DNA from: Aquisphaera giovannonii
GTDB taxonomy: Bacteria; Planctomycetota; Planctomycetia; Isosphaerales; Isosphaeraceae
Direction: 5' to 3'
Assembly: GCF_008087625.1 (NCBI RefSeq)
Contig: NZ_CP042997.1
Location: 3,906,001-3,970,000, forward strand
DNA length: 64,000 bases
The notes under the pieces are model-generated. The model was not told the DNA's origin. It saw only the letters and a list, made by a program, of their open reading frames with translations, and did no database searches. Shown piece after piece: positions 1 through 9,087 of this stretch (within the stretch, counting starts at the first letter, position 1; each line of letters opens with the position of its first letter). A program made the translations under genes and the position numbers.

Positions 1-94
1 AGATGCGCTCCAGGCCCTCGTAGGCGAAGCGGCCGTTCTGCTCGTCGGCCGGCTGTGCGGGCGCGGGCGTGGGGGAGGCTGTCTTACGAGGCAT
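1..94 (-). CDS. Winged-helix transcriptional regulator, N-terminal fragment
   Basis: Only the first 31 codons are present; the gene runs off the left edge. The peptide starts MPRKTASPTPAP and reaches FAYEGLERI, a segment I associate with the start of planctomycete and acidobacterial winged-helix regulators (continuing roughly as HEKARLGILTSL). The ATG lies inside the end of the upstream membrane-protein gene, with about an 11-nt overlap, so the two are translationally coupled. By family knowledge such pairs are a small DNA-binding regulator plus a membrane protein of unknown function. The family call rests on a short peptide and is an inference. Confidence 0.55.
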   Translation of the reverse strand, partial: MPRKTASPTPAPAQPADEQNGRFAYEGLERI

Positions 95-695
95 GGGCGC
101 GCTCCAGGGTCCGGTAGAGCACGGCGGCGGCGAGGAGCTGGCCGGCGCCGAAGGGGAAGCCCATCGCCCAGGGGCTGAGGGCATGCTCGCCGCGGGCCAG
201 GCCGAGGACGGCCAGCCCGCAGAGCATGTAGAAGGCGGCCACGATGGCGGTCGGCCGCGGGAGCAGGCGGCAGGAGGCGAAGATCCCGAGGCTGTAGAGC
301 ACCTGCCAGATCCCGGGCAGGATCCACGCCGCCTCCGGCGCCGAGCGGGCGATCACGACCGTCAGCAGCGAGCCGGCCACCAGGCACGGGCAGAACTGCT
401 CGATGGCCAGGTGCGTCAGCTCGCGGGTCAGGGGCGAGCCGGAGTTCCTGGCACGGACGAGCATCTCGAACGCCGCGGACGCGCCGCTGACCACCGCCGC
501 CCCGATCCAGAGTGCCAGGTACGCGGGCAATTGCTGCGTCGGGTCGGTCAGGAAGGCCGACTGGATCCACCCCGCGCCGATCGCCACCAGCCCGGAGAAC
601 GCCGCCGGCACGGCCCGATAGCCCCGGAAGACCTCCGTGCGCGCCATCTGCTGGCGGATTTCCGTGATCTGCGTCAGGGCCTCGTGCAATTCCAT
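84..695 (-). CDS. Polytopic membrane protein paired with winged-helix regulator
   Basis: This 203-residue protein has a polar N-terminal helix (MELHEALTQITEIRQQMARTE) followed by about five or six hydrophobic stretches, including residues near 30-50, 63-80, 103-120, 125-145 and 150-165. It belongs in the inner membrane. A GGAG ribosome site lies just upstream of the ATG. It overlaps the downstream winged-helix regulator gene, which is the usual partner of this uncharacterised family in Planctomycetes. No catalytic motif is visible and the function is unknown; a sensor or anti-regulator role is only a guess from the pairing. Confidence 0.75.
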   Translation of the reverse strand: MELHEALTQITEIRQQMARTEVFRGYRAVPAAFSGLVAIGAGWIQSAFLTDPTQQLPAYLALWIGAAVVSGASAAFEMLVRARNSGSPLTRELTHLAIEQFCPCLVAGSLLTVVIARSAPEAAWILPGIWQVLYSLGIFASCRLLPRPTAIVAAFYMLCGLAVLGLARGEHALSPWAMGFPFGAGQLLAAAVLYRTLERAHAS

Positions 696-920
696 GGGCT
701 CTCCTACCGGATGCTCGCCCGGGAGCGGACGTCGCGCCTTCGCTTTGCATCGTAAAGCCAGGCAACGGGGATGTCAAGGCCGGGGGGCGGGGAGGGCGGC
801 CCGGCGGCGGCGCGGCGATTGCAGGACCGGTCCGGGAGTGCGAGGCCGGCCGGTTTGGATTAGGATATTGCTTTCGGGCCAGGGGCTTCCACCAGGCGGG
901 GAGGGGACGACGGTCCCACG

Positions 921-2345
921 ATGGACTACTCTCATTTCCTGATCATCGCCGGGCTGATCCTGATCAACGCCTATTTCGTCGCCGCCGAGTTCGCGCTGGT
1001 CAAGGTGCGGACCAGCCAGATCGAGCAGCTCGTCGAGGAGGGCAACTGGGCGGCCCGGATGACGAGCCGGGCCCTGGACAAGCTGGACGTCTACCTCTCC
1101 GCCTCGCAGATCGGCATCACGGTGGCGAGCCTGGCGCTCGGGCGGGCGATCGAGGGCTGGATCGAGCCCATGGTCAAGACGATCTTCCACCGGCTCGGCG
1201 CGCTGCCGGCCGTGGGCGCGGCGATGGGGTGGCTGGGCCGGCCCTTCCACGTCCTGCTCGGCTGGATGGGGATCGACCTGGAGCGGCTGGCGCCGGGGCT
1301 CTCCGCGGGGATCGTCCCGGTGGCGGCGATCAGCCTGGTGACCTTCCTCCACATGGCCCTGGGCGAGCAGGCCCCCAAGACCCTGGCGATCCGCGTGCCC
1401 CTGGCCCTGGCCCTCATCACGGCGCCGCCCCTCGTGATGCTGGCGAGCCTCTTCTGGCCGGTGATCTGGCTGCTCAACACGGCGAGCAACCTGACGCTCC
1501 GGATCCTGGGCCTGGGGCGTGCCAGCTCCCACGAGCTGACGCACACGGAGGAGGAGCTGCGGCACATCCTCCTGGAGAGCACCGAGGGGGGGCACCTCTC
1601 GCGCCGCGAGCGGGTCATGATCGAGAACGTCCTGAACCTCGAGGAGAAGACCGCCCGGCGGATCATGGTGCCGAGGCCGGACATCGTCTACCTCAGCCTG
1701 TCGCGGCCGCCGGAGGAGAACCTGCGGCTGGCCCGCCAGGCCGGGCACACGCGGCTGCCGCTCTGCGAGGACGACCTGACGACGGTGATCGGCATCATCC
1801 ACGTCAAGGACGTCTTCCGGGCCGGGGCGTCGCACAACGGCCGGCTCGACCTGAGGCAGCTCGCGCGCAAGGTCCCGTTCCTGCCGGTCACGCTGCGGCT
1901 CGACCAGCTCCTGGTGGAGTTCCAGAAGAACCGCGTCCACCTGGCGATGCTGCTGGACGAGTACGGCAGCGTCGTGGGCATGGTGACGATGGAGAACGTG
2001 CTGGAGGAGCTCGTCGGGCCGATCCAGGACGAGTTCGACCGCGAGTCCCCGCCCATCATGGAGGCGGGCGACGGGGCCTTCGAGGTCGAGGCATCCTGCC
2101 CGCTCGACGTGCTGGCGGAGCAGGTGGGGATGACGCCGCCGGAGACTGACGTGGAGACGGCGGGGGGCCTGGTGCTGGACATCCTGGGCCGGCTCGCCCG
2201 GACCGGGGACTCGGTGGACGTGGGCTCGCATCGCCTGACCGTGATCCAGGCCGACCCCACCCGCATCCGCAAGCTCCGCGTCGAGCCGATCGCCGTCCAG
2301 GGCCAGGAAGAGGCCGGCCGGGAGCCCCATCCCGTGGAGAGCTGA
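921..2345 (+). CDS. CNNM/CorC-type hemolysin-family transporter
   Basis: The 474-residue protein has the three-part build of the hemolysin C / CorC / CNNM family: an N-terminal DUF21 membrane domain (about residues 1-190, with the characteristic ALVKVRTSQIEQLVEEGN segment after the first helix), a pair of CBS domains (about 215-335, including MVPRPDIVYLSL and HLAMLLDEYGSVVGMVT), and a C-terminal CorC_HlyC transporter-associated domain (about 360-450). Family members are implicated in Mg2+ or Co2+ handling at the cytoplasmic membrane; the hemolysin name is historical. It stands alone upstream of lutA, 56 bp away, with no shared function evident. Confidence 0.9.
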   Translation: MDYSHFLIIAGLILINAYFVAAEFALVKVRTSQIEQLVEEGNWAARMTSRALDKLDVYLSASQIGITVASLALGRAIEGWIEPMVKTIFHRLGALPAVGAAMGWLGRPFHVLLGWMGIDLERLAPGLSAGIVPVAAISLVTFLHMALGEQAPKTLAIRVPLALALITAPPLVMLASLFWPVIWLLNTASNLTLRILGLGRASSHELTHTEEELRHILLESTEGGHLSRRERVMIENVLNLEEKTARRIMVPRPDIVYLSLSRPPEENLRLARQAGHTRLPLCEDDLTTVIGIIHVKDVFRAGASHNGRLDLRQLARKVPFLPVTLRLDQLLVEFQKNRVHLAMLLDEYGSVVGMVTMENVLEELVGPIQDEFDRESPPIMEAGDGAFEVEASCPLDVLAEQVGMTPPETDVETAGGLVLDILGRLARTGDSVDVGSHRLTVIQADPTRIRKLRVEPIAVQGQEEAGREPHPVES

Positions 2346-2401
2346 GGCGGGCCGACGGCGGCCCGACCGACCGACATGCCGGGGAGTGCGAGCGACAGAC
2401 C

Positions 2402-3205
2402 ATGCGAGTTTCCCTGTTCATCGCCTGCTTCAACGACACCCTCTTCCCCGGCACCGGCCGCGCCGTGGTGAATGTGCTGGAACGCCTCGGCCACGAGGTG
2501 GACTTCCCGATGGCCCAGACCTGCTGCGGCCAGATGCACTACAACACGGGATACCAGCGCGAGGCCGTCCCCATGGTCCGCCACTTCGTGGAGACGTTCG
2601 GCGACGCCGAGGCCGTGGTCTCGCCCTCCCCCTCGTGCGTGGGGATGGTGCACGAGCTCTACCCGAAGGCCGCGGCCCTGGCCGAGGACGAGCGGCTCGC
2701 CCGCGACGTCGCCGCGCTGATCCCGAGGGTCCACGAGTTCACCACGTTCCTCGTCCACGTCCTCGGGGTCGAGGACCTGGGCGCGTATTTCCCGCACCGG
2801 GTGACGTTCCACCCGACCTGCCATTCGCTGCGGACGCTCAGGATCGGCGACGCCCCGCAGAGGCTGCTCCGCAAGGTCCGCGGCCTGGACCTCGTCGAGC
2901 TTCCCGACAAGGAGGAGTGCTGCGGCTTCGGCGGCACCTTCTCCGTGAAGAACGCGGACACGTCGATCGCCATGCTCTCCGACAAGGTGCGCTGCGTCCT
3001 CGGCACGGAGGCCGAGTACTGCGTCGCGGCCGACAACTCCTGCCTGATGCACATCGGCGGGGCCTTGCACCGCGAGCGGACCGGCGTGCGGCCCCTGCAC
3101 ATCGCGGAGATCCTCGAGTGCCGGGACGGCGACCCATCCCCGGCGCCCGGGTTCGTCGCCGCGGCGGAAGTCATCCGGGACATCGACGGGAGCGAACGGC
3201 CGTGA
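2402..3205 (+). CDS. lutA: Lactate utilisation protein A, (Fe-S)-binding subunit
   Basis: The 267-residue protein carries the duplicated cysteine-rich domain of the LutA/YkgE family. The first CCG motif is at about residue 40 (QTCCGQMHYNTGY) and the second at about 171 (EECCGFGGTFSV), with further cysteines at HPTCHS and DNSCLMH. In the LutABC system it forms part of the iron-sulfur L-lactate dehydrogenase complex that oxidises lactate to pyruvate. Its stop overlaps the GTG start of lutB by four bases (GTGA), so the three lut genes are one operon. Family and order are unambiguous; lactate as the substrate follows from the family. Confidence 0.93.
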   Translation: MRVSLFIACFNDTLFPGTGRAVVNVLERLGHEVDFPMAQTCCGQMHYNTGYQREAVPMVRHFVETFGDAEAVVSPSPSCVGMVHELYPKAAALAEDERLARDVAALIPRVHEFTTFLVHVLGVEDLGAYFPHRVTFHPTCHSLRTLRIGDAPQRLLRKVRGLDLVELPDKEECCGFGGTFSVKNADTSIAMLSDKVRCVLGTEAEYCVAADNSCLMHIGGALHRERTGVRPLHIAEILECRDGDPSPAPGFVAAAEVIRDIDGSERP

Positions 3206-4728
3206 AGACGAGGAACCCACGCACCACCGCCGAGCTGATGTCCCGGCACATGGACCCGCTGCCGACGCAGCCCGGCGTGCCCTTCCAGGAGGCCGCGAGG
3301 CTCTCGCTGGAGGACGTCCAGCTCCGCCGCAACATGGGCAAGGCCACGACCACGATCCGCCGCAAGCGCGAGAAGGTCGTGGGGGAGATGCCCGACTGGG
3401 AGCAGCTCCGCGAGGCCGGCCGCGCGATCAAGGAACGGACGCTCCGCCACCTGGACAAGTACCTGCTCCAGCTCGAGGAGTCCGTCACCCGGGCCGGGGG
3501 CGTCGTCCACTGGGCACGCGACGCGGCGGAGGCGAACGCGATCATCGGGGGGCTCGTCGCGAAGCACGACGCCCGCGAGGTGGTGAAGATCAAGTCCCTG
3601 ACTACCGACGAGATCGGCCTGAACGAGGCCCTGGAGGCGGCGGGCGTCGAGGCGACGGAGACGGACCTCGCCGAACTCATCATCCAGCTCGCCGGCGAGC
3701 GGTCCTCCCACATCCTCGTCCCGGCGATCCACAAGAACCGCTCCGAGATCCGGGCGCTCTTCCGCAGCAAGCTCGACGGCACGGAGCACCTCACCGACGA
3801 GCCGAAGGACCTGGCCGCCGCCGCCCGGGCGCACCTCCGCAGGAAGTTCCTGAGGGCGAAGGTCGCCGTCAGCGGCGTCAACTTCGGCGTGGCCGAGACC
3901 GGCACCATCTGCATCGTCGAGTCCGAGGGGAACGGCCGGATGTGCCTGACCCTGCCGAAGGTCCTGATCTCCGTGATGGGGATCGAGAAGACGATCCCGA
4001 CCTGGCGCGACCTGGAGGTCTTCCTCCAGCTCCTGCCGCGGTCGAGCACGGCGGAGCGGATGAACCCGTACACCTCGTTCTGGACCGGGGTCTCTCCGGG
4101 CGACGGCCCGGAGGAGTTCCACCTCGTCCTGCTGGACAACGGCCGGACGAAGGTCCTCGCCGACCCGGCCGGCCGCCAGACCCTGTACTGCATCCGCTGC
4201 TCGGCCTGCCTGAACATCTGCCCGGTCTACGAGCGGACCGGCGGTCACGCCTACAGCTCGGTCTACCCGGGGCCCATCGGCGCGATCCTCACGCCCCAGC
4301 TCGTGGGCGTGGAGAACGCCGCCTCGCTCCCGTACGCCTCGTCGCTCTGCGGCGCCTGCTACGAGGTCTGCCCGGTGAAGATCAACATCCCGGAGGTGCT
4401 CGTCCACCTCCGGGGCGAGGTCGTCCGCCACAAGCAGGACAGTCGCTTCCTGCCCTCGGGCGAGGACATCGCCATGAAGTCGCTCGCCCGCGTCTTCGCC
4501 CGGCCCGGCTCGTTCGAGCGGGCCCAGCGCCTGGGGCGGTTCGGCCAGCGGTTCGTGCTCAAGGGGGGCGTCATCACGTCCCTCCCCGGCCAGCTCGGCG
4601 GCTGGACCGCCGTCCGCGACATCTTCCCCGTCGCCGGCCAGACGTTCCGGGAATGGTGGCGAGCCCGGAAGAAGCCGGAGGCGAAGGTGCCGACGACCGC
4701 CGACGGGGCGAAGGGGGGGCAATCGTGA
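3202..4728 (+). CDS. lutB: Lactate utilisation protein B, iron-sulfur subunit
   Basis: I chose the GTG at 3202 because it overlaps the lutA stop and gives a normal-length LutB (508 residues) starting MKTRNPRTTAELMSRH. The open frame continues upstream, but that part is a shadow of lutA. The N-terminal two thirds is the LUD-type domain (AETGTICIVESEGNGRMC near residues 230-250). Two [4Fe-4S] ferredoxin motifs follow: CIRCSACLNICPVY near residue 330 and CGACYEVCPVK near 383. The last 100 residues match the DUF3390-type C-terminus. It is the electron-transfer subunit of the LutABC lactate oxidase complex, presumably soluble or membrane associated. Confidence 0.93.
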   Translation: MKTRNPRTTAELMSRHMDPLPTQPGVPFQEAARLSLEDVQLRRNMGKATTTIRRKREKVVGEMPDWEQLREAGRAIKERTLRHLDKYLLQLEESVTRAGGVVHWARDAAEANAIIGGLVAKHDAREVVKIKSLTTDEIGLNEALEAAGVEATETDLAELIIQLAGERSSHILVPAIHKNRSEIRALFRSKLDGTEHLTDEPKDLAAAARAHLRRKFLRAKVAVSGVNFGVAETGTICIVESEGNGRMCLTLPKVLISVMGIEKTIPTWRDLEVFLQLLPRSSTAERMNPYTSFWTGVSPGDGPEEFHLVLLDNGRTKVLADPAGRQTLYCIRCSACLNICPVYERTGGHAYSSVYPGPIGAILTPQLVGVENAASLPYASSLCGACYEVCPVKINIPEVLVHLRGEVVRHKQDSRFLPSGEDIAMKSLARVFARPGSFERAQRLGRFGQRFVLKGGVITSLPGQLGGWTAVRDIFPVAGQTFREWWRARKKPEAKVPTTADGAKGGQS

Positions 4729-5375
4729 GCGAGGCCCGCGAACGGATGCTCGAGCGGATCCGCTCCGCCCTGAGGGACGTGCCGGCCGGGGAGACGCCGG
4801 AAGACGTGCCGATCGACCGGTCCTACCGGACGGCCGACGACATGCCCGCCGCCGGGCGCCTGGAGCTGTTCATCGAGCGGGTCCGCGACTACAAGGCCGT
4901 CGTCCGTCGGGTCAACCGGGCGGACCTACCGGCCGCCATCGCCGAGGCCTGCTCCTCCCGGGGCATCCGCCGGCTGGTCGTGCCGGCCGACCTCCCCGAC
5001 GGCTGGGCCCCCCCCGGCGTGACCCTGATCCGGGACCCGGGCCTGACCAACGACGACCTCGAGCAGGGGGACGGCGTCCTGACCGCCTCGGCCGTCGGGA
5101 TCGCCCAGACGGGGACGATCGCCCTCGACTCCGGCCCCGGCGAAGGCCGCCGGGCGATCTCGCTCATCCCCGACTATCACCTCTGCGTGATCCGCGAGGA
5201 CCAGGTCGTCGGCCTCGTGCCGGAGGCCGTCGCCCGGCTCCACGAATCCGCATCGCGGCCCGGCCGCCCGATCACGTTCATCTCGGGCCCGTCGGCCACC
5301 TCGGACATCGAGCTCCACCGCGTGGAGGGCGTCCACGGCCCGCGGACGCTCGAGGTGCTGGTGGTCGGGGCGTAG
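4725..5375 (+). CDS. lutC: Lactate utilisation protein C (LUD domain)
   Basis: The GTG at 4725 overlaps the lutB stop (GTGA) and gives 216 residues beginning MSEARERMLERIRSAL, the standard LutC start. Residues about 115-215 form the LUD core, including GIAQTGTIALDSGPGEGRRAI and a C-terminal FISGPSATSDIELHRVEGVHGP signature. LutC is the third, non-iron-sulfur subunit of the lactate-oxidising complex. It ends the operon and is followed by a perfect inverted repeat that separates it from the converging citrate synthase gene. Confidence 0.92.
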   Translation: MSEARERMLERIRSALRDVPAGETPEDVPIDRSYRTADDMPAAGRLELFIERVRDYKAVVRRVNRADLPAAIAEACSSRGIRRLVVPADLPDGWAPPGVTLIRDPGLTNDDLEQGDGVLTASAVGIAQTGTIALDSGPGEGRRAISLIPDYHLCVIREDQVVGLVPEAVARLHESASRPGRPITFISGPSATSDIELHRVEGVHGPRTLEVLVVGA

Positions 5376-5407
5376 GACAGTTCACGAACAAATCGTGAGT
5401 GACGGAC

Positions 5408-5479
5408 GTGGGAGCCGGCTCCGTCCGGCGACCGCGCCGGCCGTGGCTCACGCGGTCGCCGGACGGAGCCGGCTCCCAC
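5408..5479. terminator. Perfect 29-bp inverted repeat between convergent genes
   Basis: The arms 5408-5436 and 5451-5479 are exact reverse complements over 29 bases, separated by a 14-nt loop. The arm starts GTGGGAGCCGGCTCCG and so contains a smaller palindrome. The repeat lies between the ends of lutC and citrate synthase, where a bidirectional terminator is expected. There is no T-tract, so this could equally be a REP-like dispersed palindrome used as a transcript-end structure. Confidence 0.7.
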
Positions 5480-5502
5480 GGGGCTTTATCCCGATCGTCG
5501 GC

Positions 5503-6849
5503 TCAGCACGCCCCCTTCGGCGCCGCGTCCGCCCGTTCGTCCACGGCGACGTACGCCCGCTGGGCCGGGCCTGTGTAGATCTGGCGGGGGCGGCAAATCC
5601 GCTTCTGGGGGTCGTGGTAGAGCTCGTACCAGTGGGCGATCCAGCCGGGGATGCGGCCGATCGAGAACATCACGGTGAACATGTTCAGCGGGATGCCGAT
5701 CGCGCGGAGGATGATGCCCGAGTAGAAGTCCACATTCGGGTAGAGCCTCCGCTCGAGGAAGTAGTCGTCGGTCAGCGCGATCTCGGCGAGCTCGTGGGCG
5801 ATGTCCAGGAGCGGGTCGGGCTCCGCCTTCGTGGCCAGGAGGTCGCGGGCGGTCCGCTCGAGGATCCGGGCCCTCGGGTCGAAGTTCTTGTACACCCGGT
5901 GGCCGAAGCCCATCAGCCGGAACTTCTTCTGCTTGACCTTCTCGACGATGGTCCTCGGGCTCTCGCCCCCCTGGTGGATCCGCTCGAGCATCTCGATGAC
6001 GGCCATGTTGGCGCCGCCGTGGAGCGGGCCCCAGAGCGCGCAGACGCCGGCGGAGACCGAGGCGAAGACGTTCGCCCCCGAAGAGCCGACCATGCGGACG
6101 GTCGAGGTGCTGCAATTCTGCTCGTGGTCGGCGTGGAGGATCAGGAACCGGCTGAGGGCCTTCACCACCTGGGGCGTGGGCTCGTAGCGGCGGTGCGGCC
6201 TCGAGAACATCATGTGGAGGAAGTTGCGGCAGTACGACAGCGACGGGTCGGGATACTCGACCCGCTGGCCCGAGGTCATCTTGTAGGCGAAGGCCGCGAT
6301 CGTGCAGACCTTGCTCATCAGGATGGCCGCGGCGTGGAAGAGCCGCTCGTCGTCCATCTCGGGGTCGAGCAGCTCGGGATGATAGCACCCGCAGGCGTTG
6401 ATCATCGCCGAGAGCATCGCCATGGGGTGCCCGTGGGGCGGGAAGCCCTCGAAGTGGTTCCGCATGTTCTCGTGCAGGAGCTGCTGGTCGGTCAACTGCT
6501 CGCGGAATCGCGCCACCCGCTCCCCGCTCGGCAGCTCGCCGTACATCAGCAGCAGCGCCGTCTCGACGAACGTGCTCTTCGCCGCGAGGTCCTCGATGTC
6601 GTAGCCGCGATAGCGCAAAATCCCCTTCTCGCCGTCGATGAACGTGATCTTGCTCTCGCACGCCCCGGTGTTGCTGTACCCCGGGTCGAGCGTGATGAAC
6701 CCCGTCTCGTCGCGCAGCGAGGAGATGTCGATGGCCTGCTCGTCCTCCGTCCCCGTGACGATCGAGAGCTCGACCTCCTCACCCGGGAGCCTCAATACGC
6801 CCGTCTTCAGGGGGATCTCCGATCGAGCGTCCTTCGTCGGCGTCGACAT
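5503..6849 (-). CDS. gltA: Citrate synthase, type II
   Basis: The 448-residue protein catalyses condensation of acetyl-CoA and oxaloacetate to citrate, the entry step of the TCA cycle, in the cytoplasm. The three catalytic positions are visible: the HADHEQN histidine (about 242), the GPLHGGAN histidine (about 277) and the aspartate in PNVDFYSG (about 374). The N-terminal small-domain segment (ITFIDGEKGILRYRGYDIEDLA) is typical of the long Gram-negative type II enzymes. It converges on lutC; the product of lactate oxidation, pyruvate, feeds this step via acetyl-CoA, but co-regulation is not shown. Confidence 0.96.
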   Translation of the reverse strand: MSTPTKDARSEIPLKTGVLRLPGEEVELSIVTGTEDEQAIDISSLRDETGFITLDPGYSNTGACESKITFIDGEKGILRYRGYDIEDLAAKSTFVETALLLMYGELPSGERVARFREQLTDQQLLHENMRNHFEGFPPHGHPMAMLSAMINACGCYHPELLDPEMDDERLFHAAAILMSKVCTIAAFAYKMTSGQRVEYPDPSLSYCRNFLHMMFSRPHRRYEPTPQVVKALSRFLILHADHEQNCSTSTVRMVGSSGANVFASVSAGVCALWGPLHGGANMAVIEMLERIHQGGESPRTIVEKVKQKKFRLMGFGHRVYKNFDPRARILERTARDLLATKAEPDPLLDIAHELAEIALTDDYFLERRLYPNVDFYSGIILRAIGIPLNMFTVMFSIGRIPGWIAHWYELYHDPQKRICRPRQIYTGPAQRAYVAVDERADAAPKGAC

Positions 6850-7471
6850 GGTGGCGTATCCAATCGTGGAGACTTGCTGCGGGCACGGGATGCCGCGAGG
6901 GCCGGCGGTGTGCCCAGGGGCCCAACCGACTGCTATGTTCGCAGGTTTCGTGCCCTTATTCAGGGCCCAACGCGTTGATCCGTGCGATGGCGACCAGCGG
7001 CGGCGCCGGATCAGGGGAACACCCGGCCATTGGGCCGAAATCCCGCGGTTGGCTCATCGACGCATTGCCAGTCCGCAAACCACATGCGCCGGGAAGCGGC
7101 CGGCGGGGGATCGGCCTGCGTCGATCTCATGGGCACGGCTGATGGTTTCTCAGGCAAGCGCGCCACGAGGCGGGGCGCGATGGCCCCGCCTCGTCCGTCG
7201 TCGCAATGCGGGTCGAATTTGGGCCAGGCCAGGAGTTCCTGTCGGCGAACTCCGGGCTCTCGCCGGACTCGTCGTCGAAGCCGGTGGGACCGATTCCGAT
7301 CCGCCGCTCCTTCGTCCCGGCGACGCAAGGGGAATCGGACGTTGTCCGGGGCCGAGGCCCCGGTGGAGCGACCGTTCCCGGCACCATCACGGGAAGCGAG
7401 ACCACCGGGCGGGGCCATCATACGGGACGGATGCTCGCTTCCTCGCGGCTCTCGCCGCGGGCGCGGGCGAC
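6850..7471. other. Gene-free stretch with one strong hairpin
   Basis: About 620 bp between the citrate synthase start and the end of the PEP-CTERM gene. The open frames here have no recognisable domain, ribosome site or plausible composition and overlap each other on both strands. The upstream region of citrate synthase presumably holds its promoter, but I see no convincing -35/-10 pair. The one clear structure is the hairpin at 7165-7194. Confidence 0.6.
7165..7194. terminator. 12-bp perfect stem-loop
   Basis: Arms 7165-7176 (ACGAGGCGGGGC) and 7183-7194 are exact reverse complements with a 6-nt loop. It lies about 280 bp beyond the end of the minus-strand PEP-CTERM gene, with no T-tract on either side. 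It may terminate a transcript from that gene or be an unrelated structured element. Confidence 0.45.
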
Positions 7472-8197
7472 TCAGGCTAATCCAGGCCCACTCCCTCCGT
7501 GGAAGGCTCGCGGCCTCCGAAACAGCCAGAGGGCACTGAGCAGCGATCCCAGTCCGGCCAGGACGATCGACGACGGCTCCGGGACCGCGTTCGGCACGCT
7601 CAGCACGAAGTTGTCGAAGGATTGGCGCGAGAAGTCATACAGCCCGACTGCGCCCGAGGAAAAGGCGCTCGTGGTCAGGGTCGTGGCGGCCGTCGTCGAG
7701 CCGTTCACGTAGGCCGAGTAGGTGTTGCCGGACACGACAATCTTGATATGTGCGTCGCTCTGGCCGGGCGTGAACAAGCCCGAGACGCCGTTGTATCCCG
7801 CCCCGTAGCTGGAGCCGTCGGTCACGACGTGCCAATAGAGGCCGGTCCCGGTCCCGCCGTTCCCCCCCGTAACCAGGAGGATGCCCGCGATGCCGACCGA
7901 GGTCCCCGCCTTCTCCGTGCTCCGCAGCCAGATGCCCCCGTCCTGGAGGTGGTTGATGTCGACATCGACGCTGAAATCCGTGAGTTGGAAGTTCAGGGTC
8001 GAATGGGCGTTGGGGAAGTTGCCGGGGCTCGCGGCCGAGTACGTCCCGCCGGTGGCCGACCAGTTGCCGACCTGGTTGCCCCACAGGGGCGACGCGCCTC
8101 CGTTGAAGTCGTCGCTGAAGATGGTCCCGGCACCGGCGCGGGGGGCGCCGAGGACCATCGATCCCAGGCAGAACGAGAGGAGGAGGATCCTTTGCAT
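7472..8197 (-). CDS. PEP-CTERM sorted secreted protein (LamG-like)
   Basis: I start the protein at the ATG at 8197 (MQRILLLSFCLGSMV), which begins a clean signal peptide ending near GAPRAGAGT; an upstream in-frame ATG adds 12 polar residues. The 241-residue product has a beta-rich middle (SDDFNGGASPLWGNQVGNWSATGG, YLWH-like and YAYVNG-like strands) resembling concanavalin-like glucanase/LamG domains. It ends with VPEPSS, a hydrophobic helix and a basic RRPRA tail, the PEP-CTERM signal read by exosortase. It is likely exported and anchored or released in the cell envelope or matrix. No exosortase gene is in this window. Confidence 0.85.
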   Translation of the reverse strand: MQRILLLSFCLGSMVLGAPRAGAGTIFSDDFNGGASPLWGNQVGNWSATGGTYSAASPGNFPNAHSTLNFQLTDFSVDVDINHLQDGGIWLRSTEKAGTSVGIAGILLVTGGNGGTGTGLYWHVVTDGSSYGAGYNGVSGLFTPGQSDAHIKIVVSGNTYSAYVNGSTTAATTLTTSAFSSGAVGLYDFSRQSFDNFVLSVPNAVPEPSSIVLAGLGSLLSALWLFRRPRAFHGGSGPGLA

Positions 8198-8430
8198 GCT
8201 GTGTTCGCCTTTCGAGGTCTTGCGAGGGGTCACTGGCCCTCACCGGGAGCGATGAGACACGACGCCTCACCGAGCCCGAGGCGCCAAGGGTGGCGACGCC
8301 CCAGCGGGAGGAGCCGGGGACGTATGACGACGGGACGCCCCGCGCGTTTGGCCGCGGGCGCCCGGTGCGTTCACGCCTCAATGGCGGATTTCTCGCTTGA
8401 ACCGAACGCAACTACTCCGAGATAATCGCG

Positions 8431-9087
8431 ATGATCGATCCGCGATCCACCGGCGAGCTCCACATCCTGAGGGCCGCATCGCCGCGGGCCCGCCGAACGG
8501 TGATTCCCATGATCCACGACTCGACGGCCACGGTCCGGGCATCGGATGGTCCCAACGCCGTTGAGGCCCTTGAAGGCTACCGCCCCTACCTGCTGATGAT
8601 CGCGGCGAGCGACCTCGATCCCGCCCTGAAGGCGAAGTGCGGGGCATCGGATGTGGTGCAGGAGACGCTCCTCGAGGCCCACCGCGGCTGGCCGGCCTTC
8701 CGGGGGCGCTCCCCGGCCGAGGTGAAGGGATGGCTTCGCGGCATCCTGGCGAACAACCTCAGGGACATCGGGCGGAGGTTCCGCCAGGAGAAGAGGCGGG
8801 CCGAGCGAGAGGTCCCCATCGGGTTGTCGCACGCGGCGGCGATCGCCGACGACGAGATGACCCCCAGCACCCGGGCGAGCCGGAATGAGGAGGTCCTTGC
8901 ACTGGTCGCGGCGATGGGCAGGCTTCCCGAGGCGGACCGGCGGGTGATCGAGCTCCGCAACCACGAAGGGCTTCCCTTCGCCGACGTCGGCCGGATCCTG
9001 GGCAAGTCTCCCGACGCGGCGCGGATGCAATGGTTCCGGGCGGTCGAGCGGCTCTCCAGGGACATGGCGCGGATCGATGGCGACTGA
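8431..9087 (+). CDS. ECF-type RNA polymerase sigma factor
   Basis: The 218-residue protein has sigma region 2 at about residues 65-120 (KCGASDVVQETLLEAHRGWPAFRG, then LRGILANNLRDIGRRF) and region 4 at about 160-210 (LPEADRRVIELRNHEGLPFADVGRILGKSPDAARMQWFRAVERL, a helix-turn-helix). The start is uncertain: an in-frame ATG at 8509 would remove a 26-residue unconserved leader. It overlaps the downstream kinase gene by 11 bases. A small ECF sigma followed by a kinase/WD40 protein is a common planctomycete pair, which suggests the kinase controls or is controlled by this sigma factor. Confidence 0.9.
   Translation: MIDPRSTGELHILRAASPRARRTVIPMIHDSTATVRASDGPNAVEALEGYRPYLLMIAASDLDPALKAKCGASDVVQETLLEAHRGWPAFRGRSPAEVKGWLRGILANNLRDIGRRFRQEKRRAEREVPIGLSHAAAIADDEMTPSTRASRNEEVLALVAAMGRLPEADRRVIELRNHEGLPFADVGRILGKSPDAARMQWFRAVERLSRDMARIDGD

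Noticed and set aside
69-755. Open frame of 228 codons on the plus strand at the left edge
   Set aside because: It is the opposite-strand shadow of the membrane protein gene at 84-695, with Gly/Arg/Glu-rich composition and no domain.
774-2330. 518-codon minus-strand frame over the CNNM gene
   Set aside because: Composition is the Arg/Asp/His/Pro-rich pattern of a third-position GC shadow; the plus-strand frame has a full three-domain match.
7011-7421. Possible small gene in the spacer before the PEP-CTERM gene
   Set aside because: Overlapping frames on both strands, no ribosome site and no recognisable motif.
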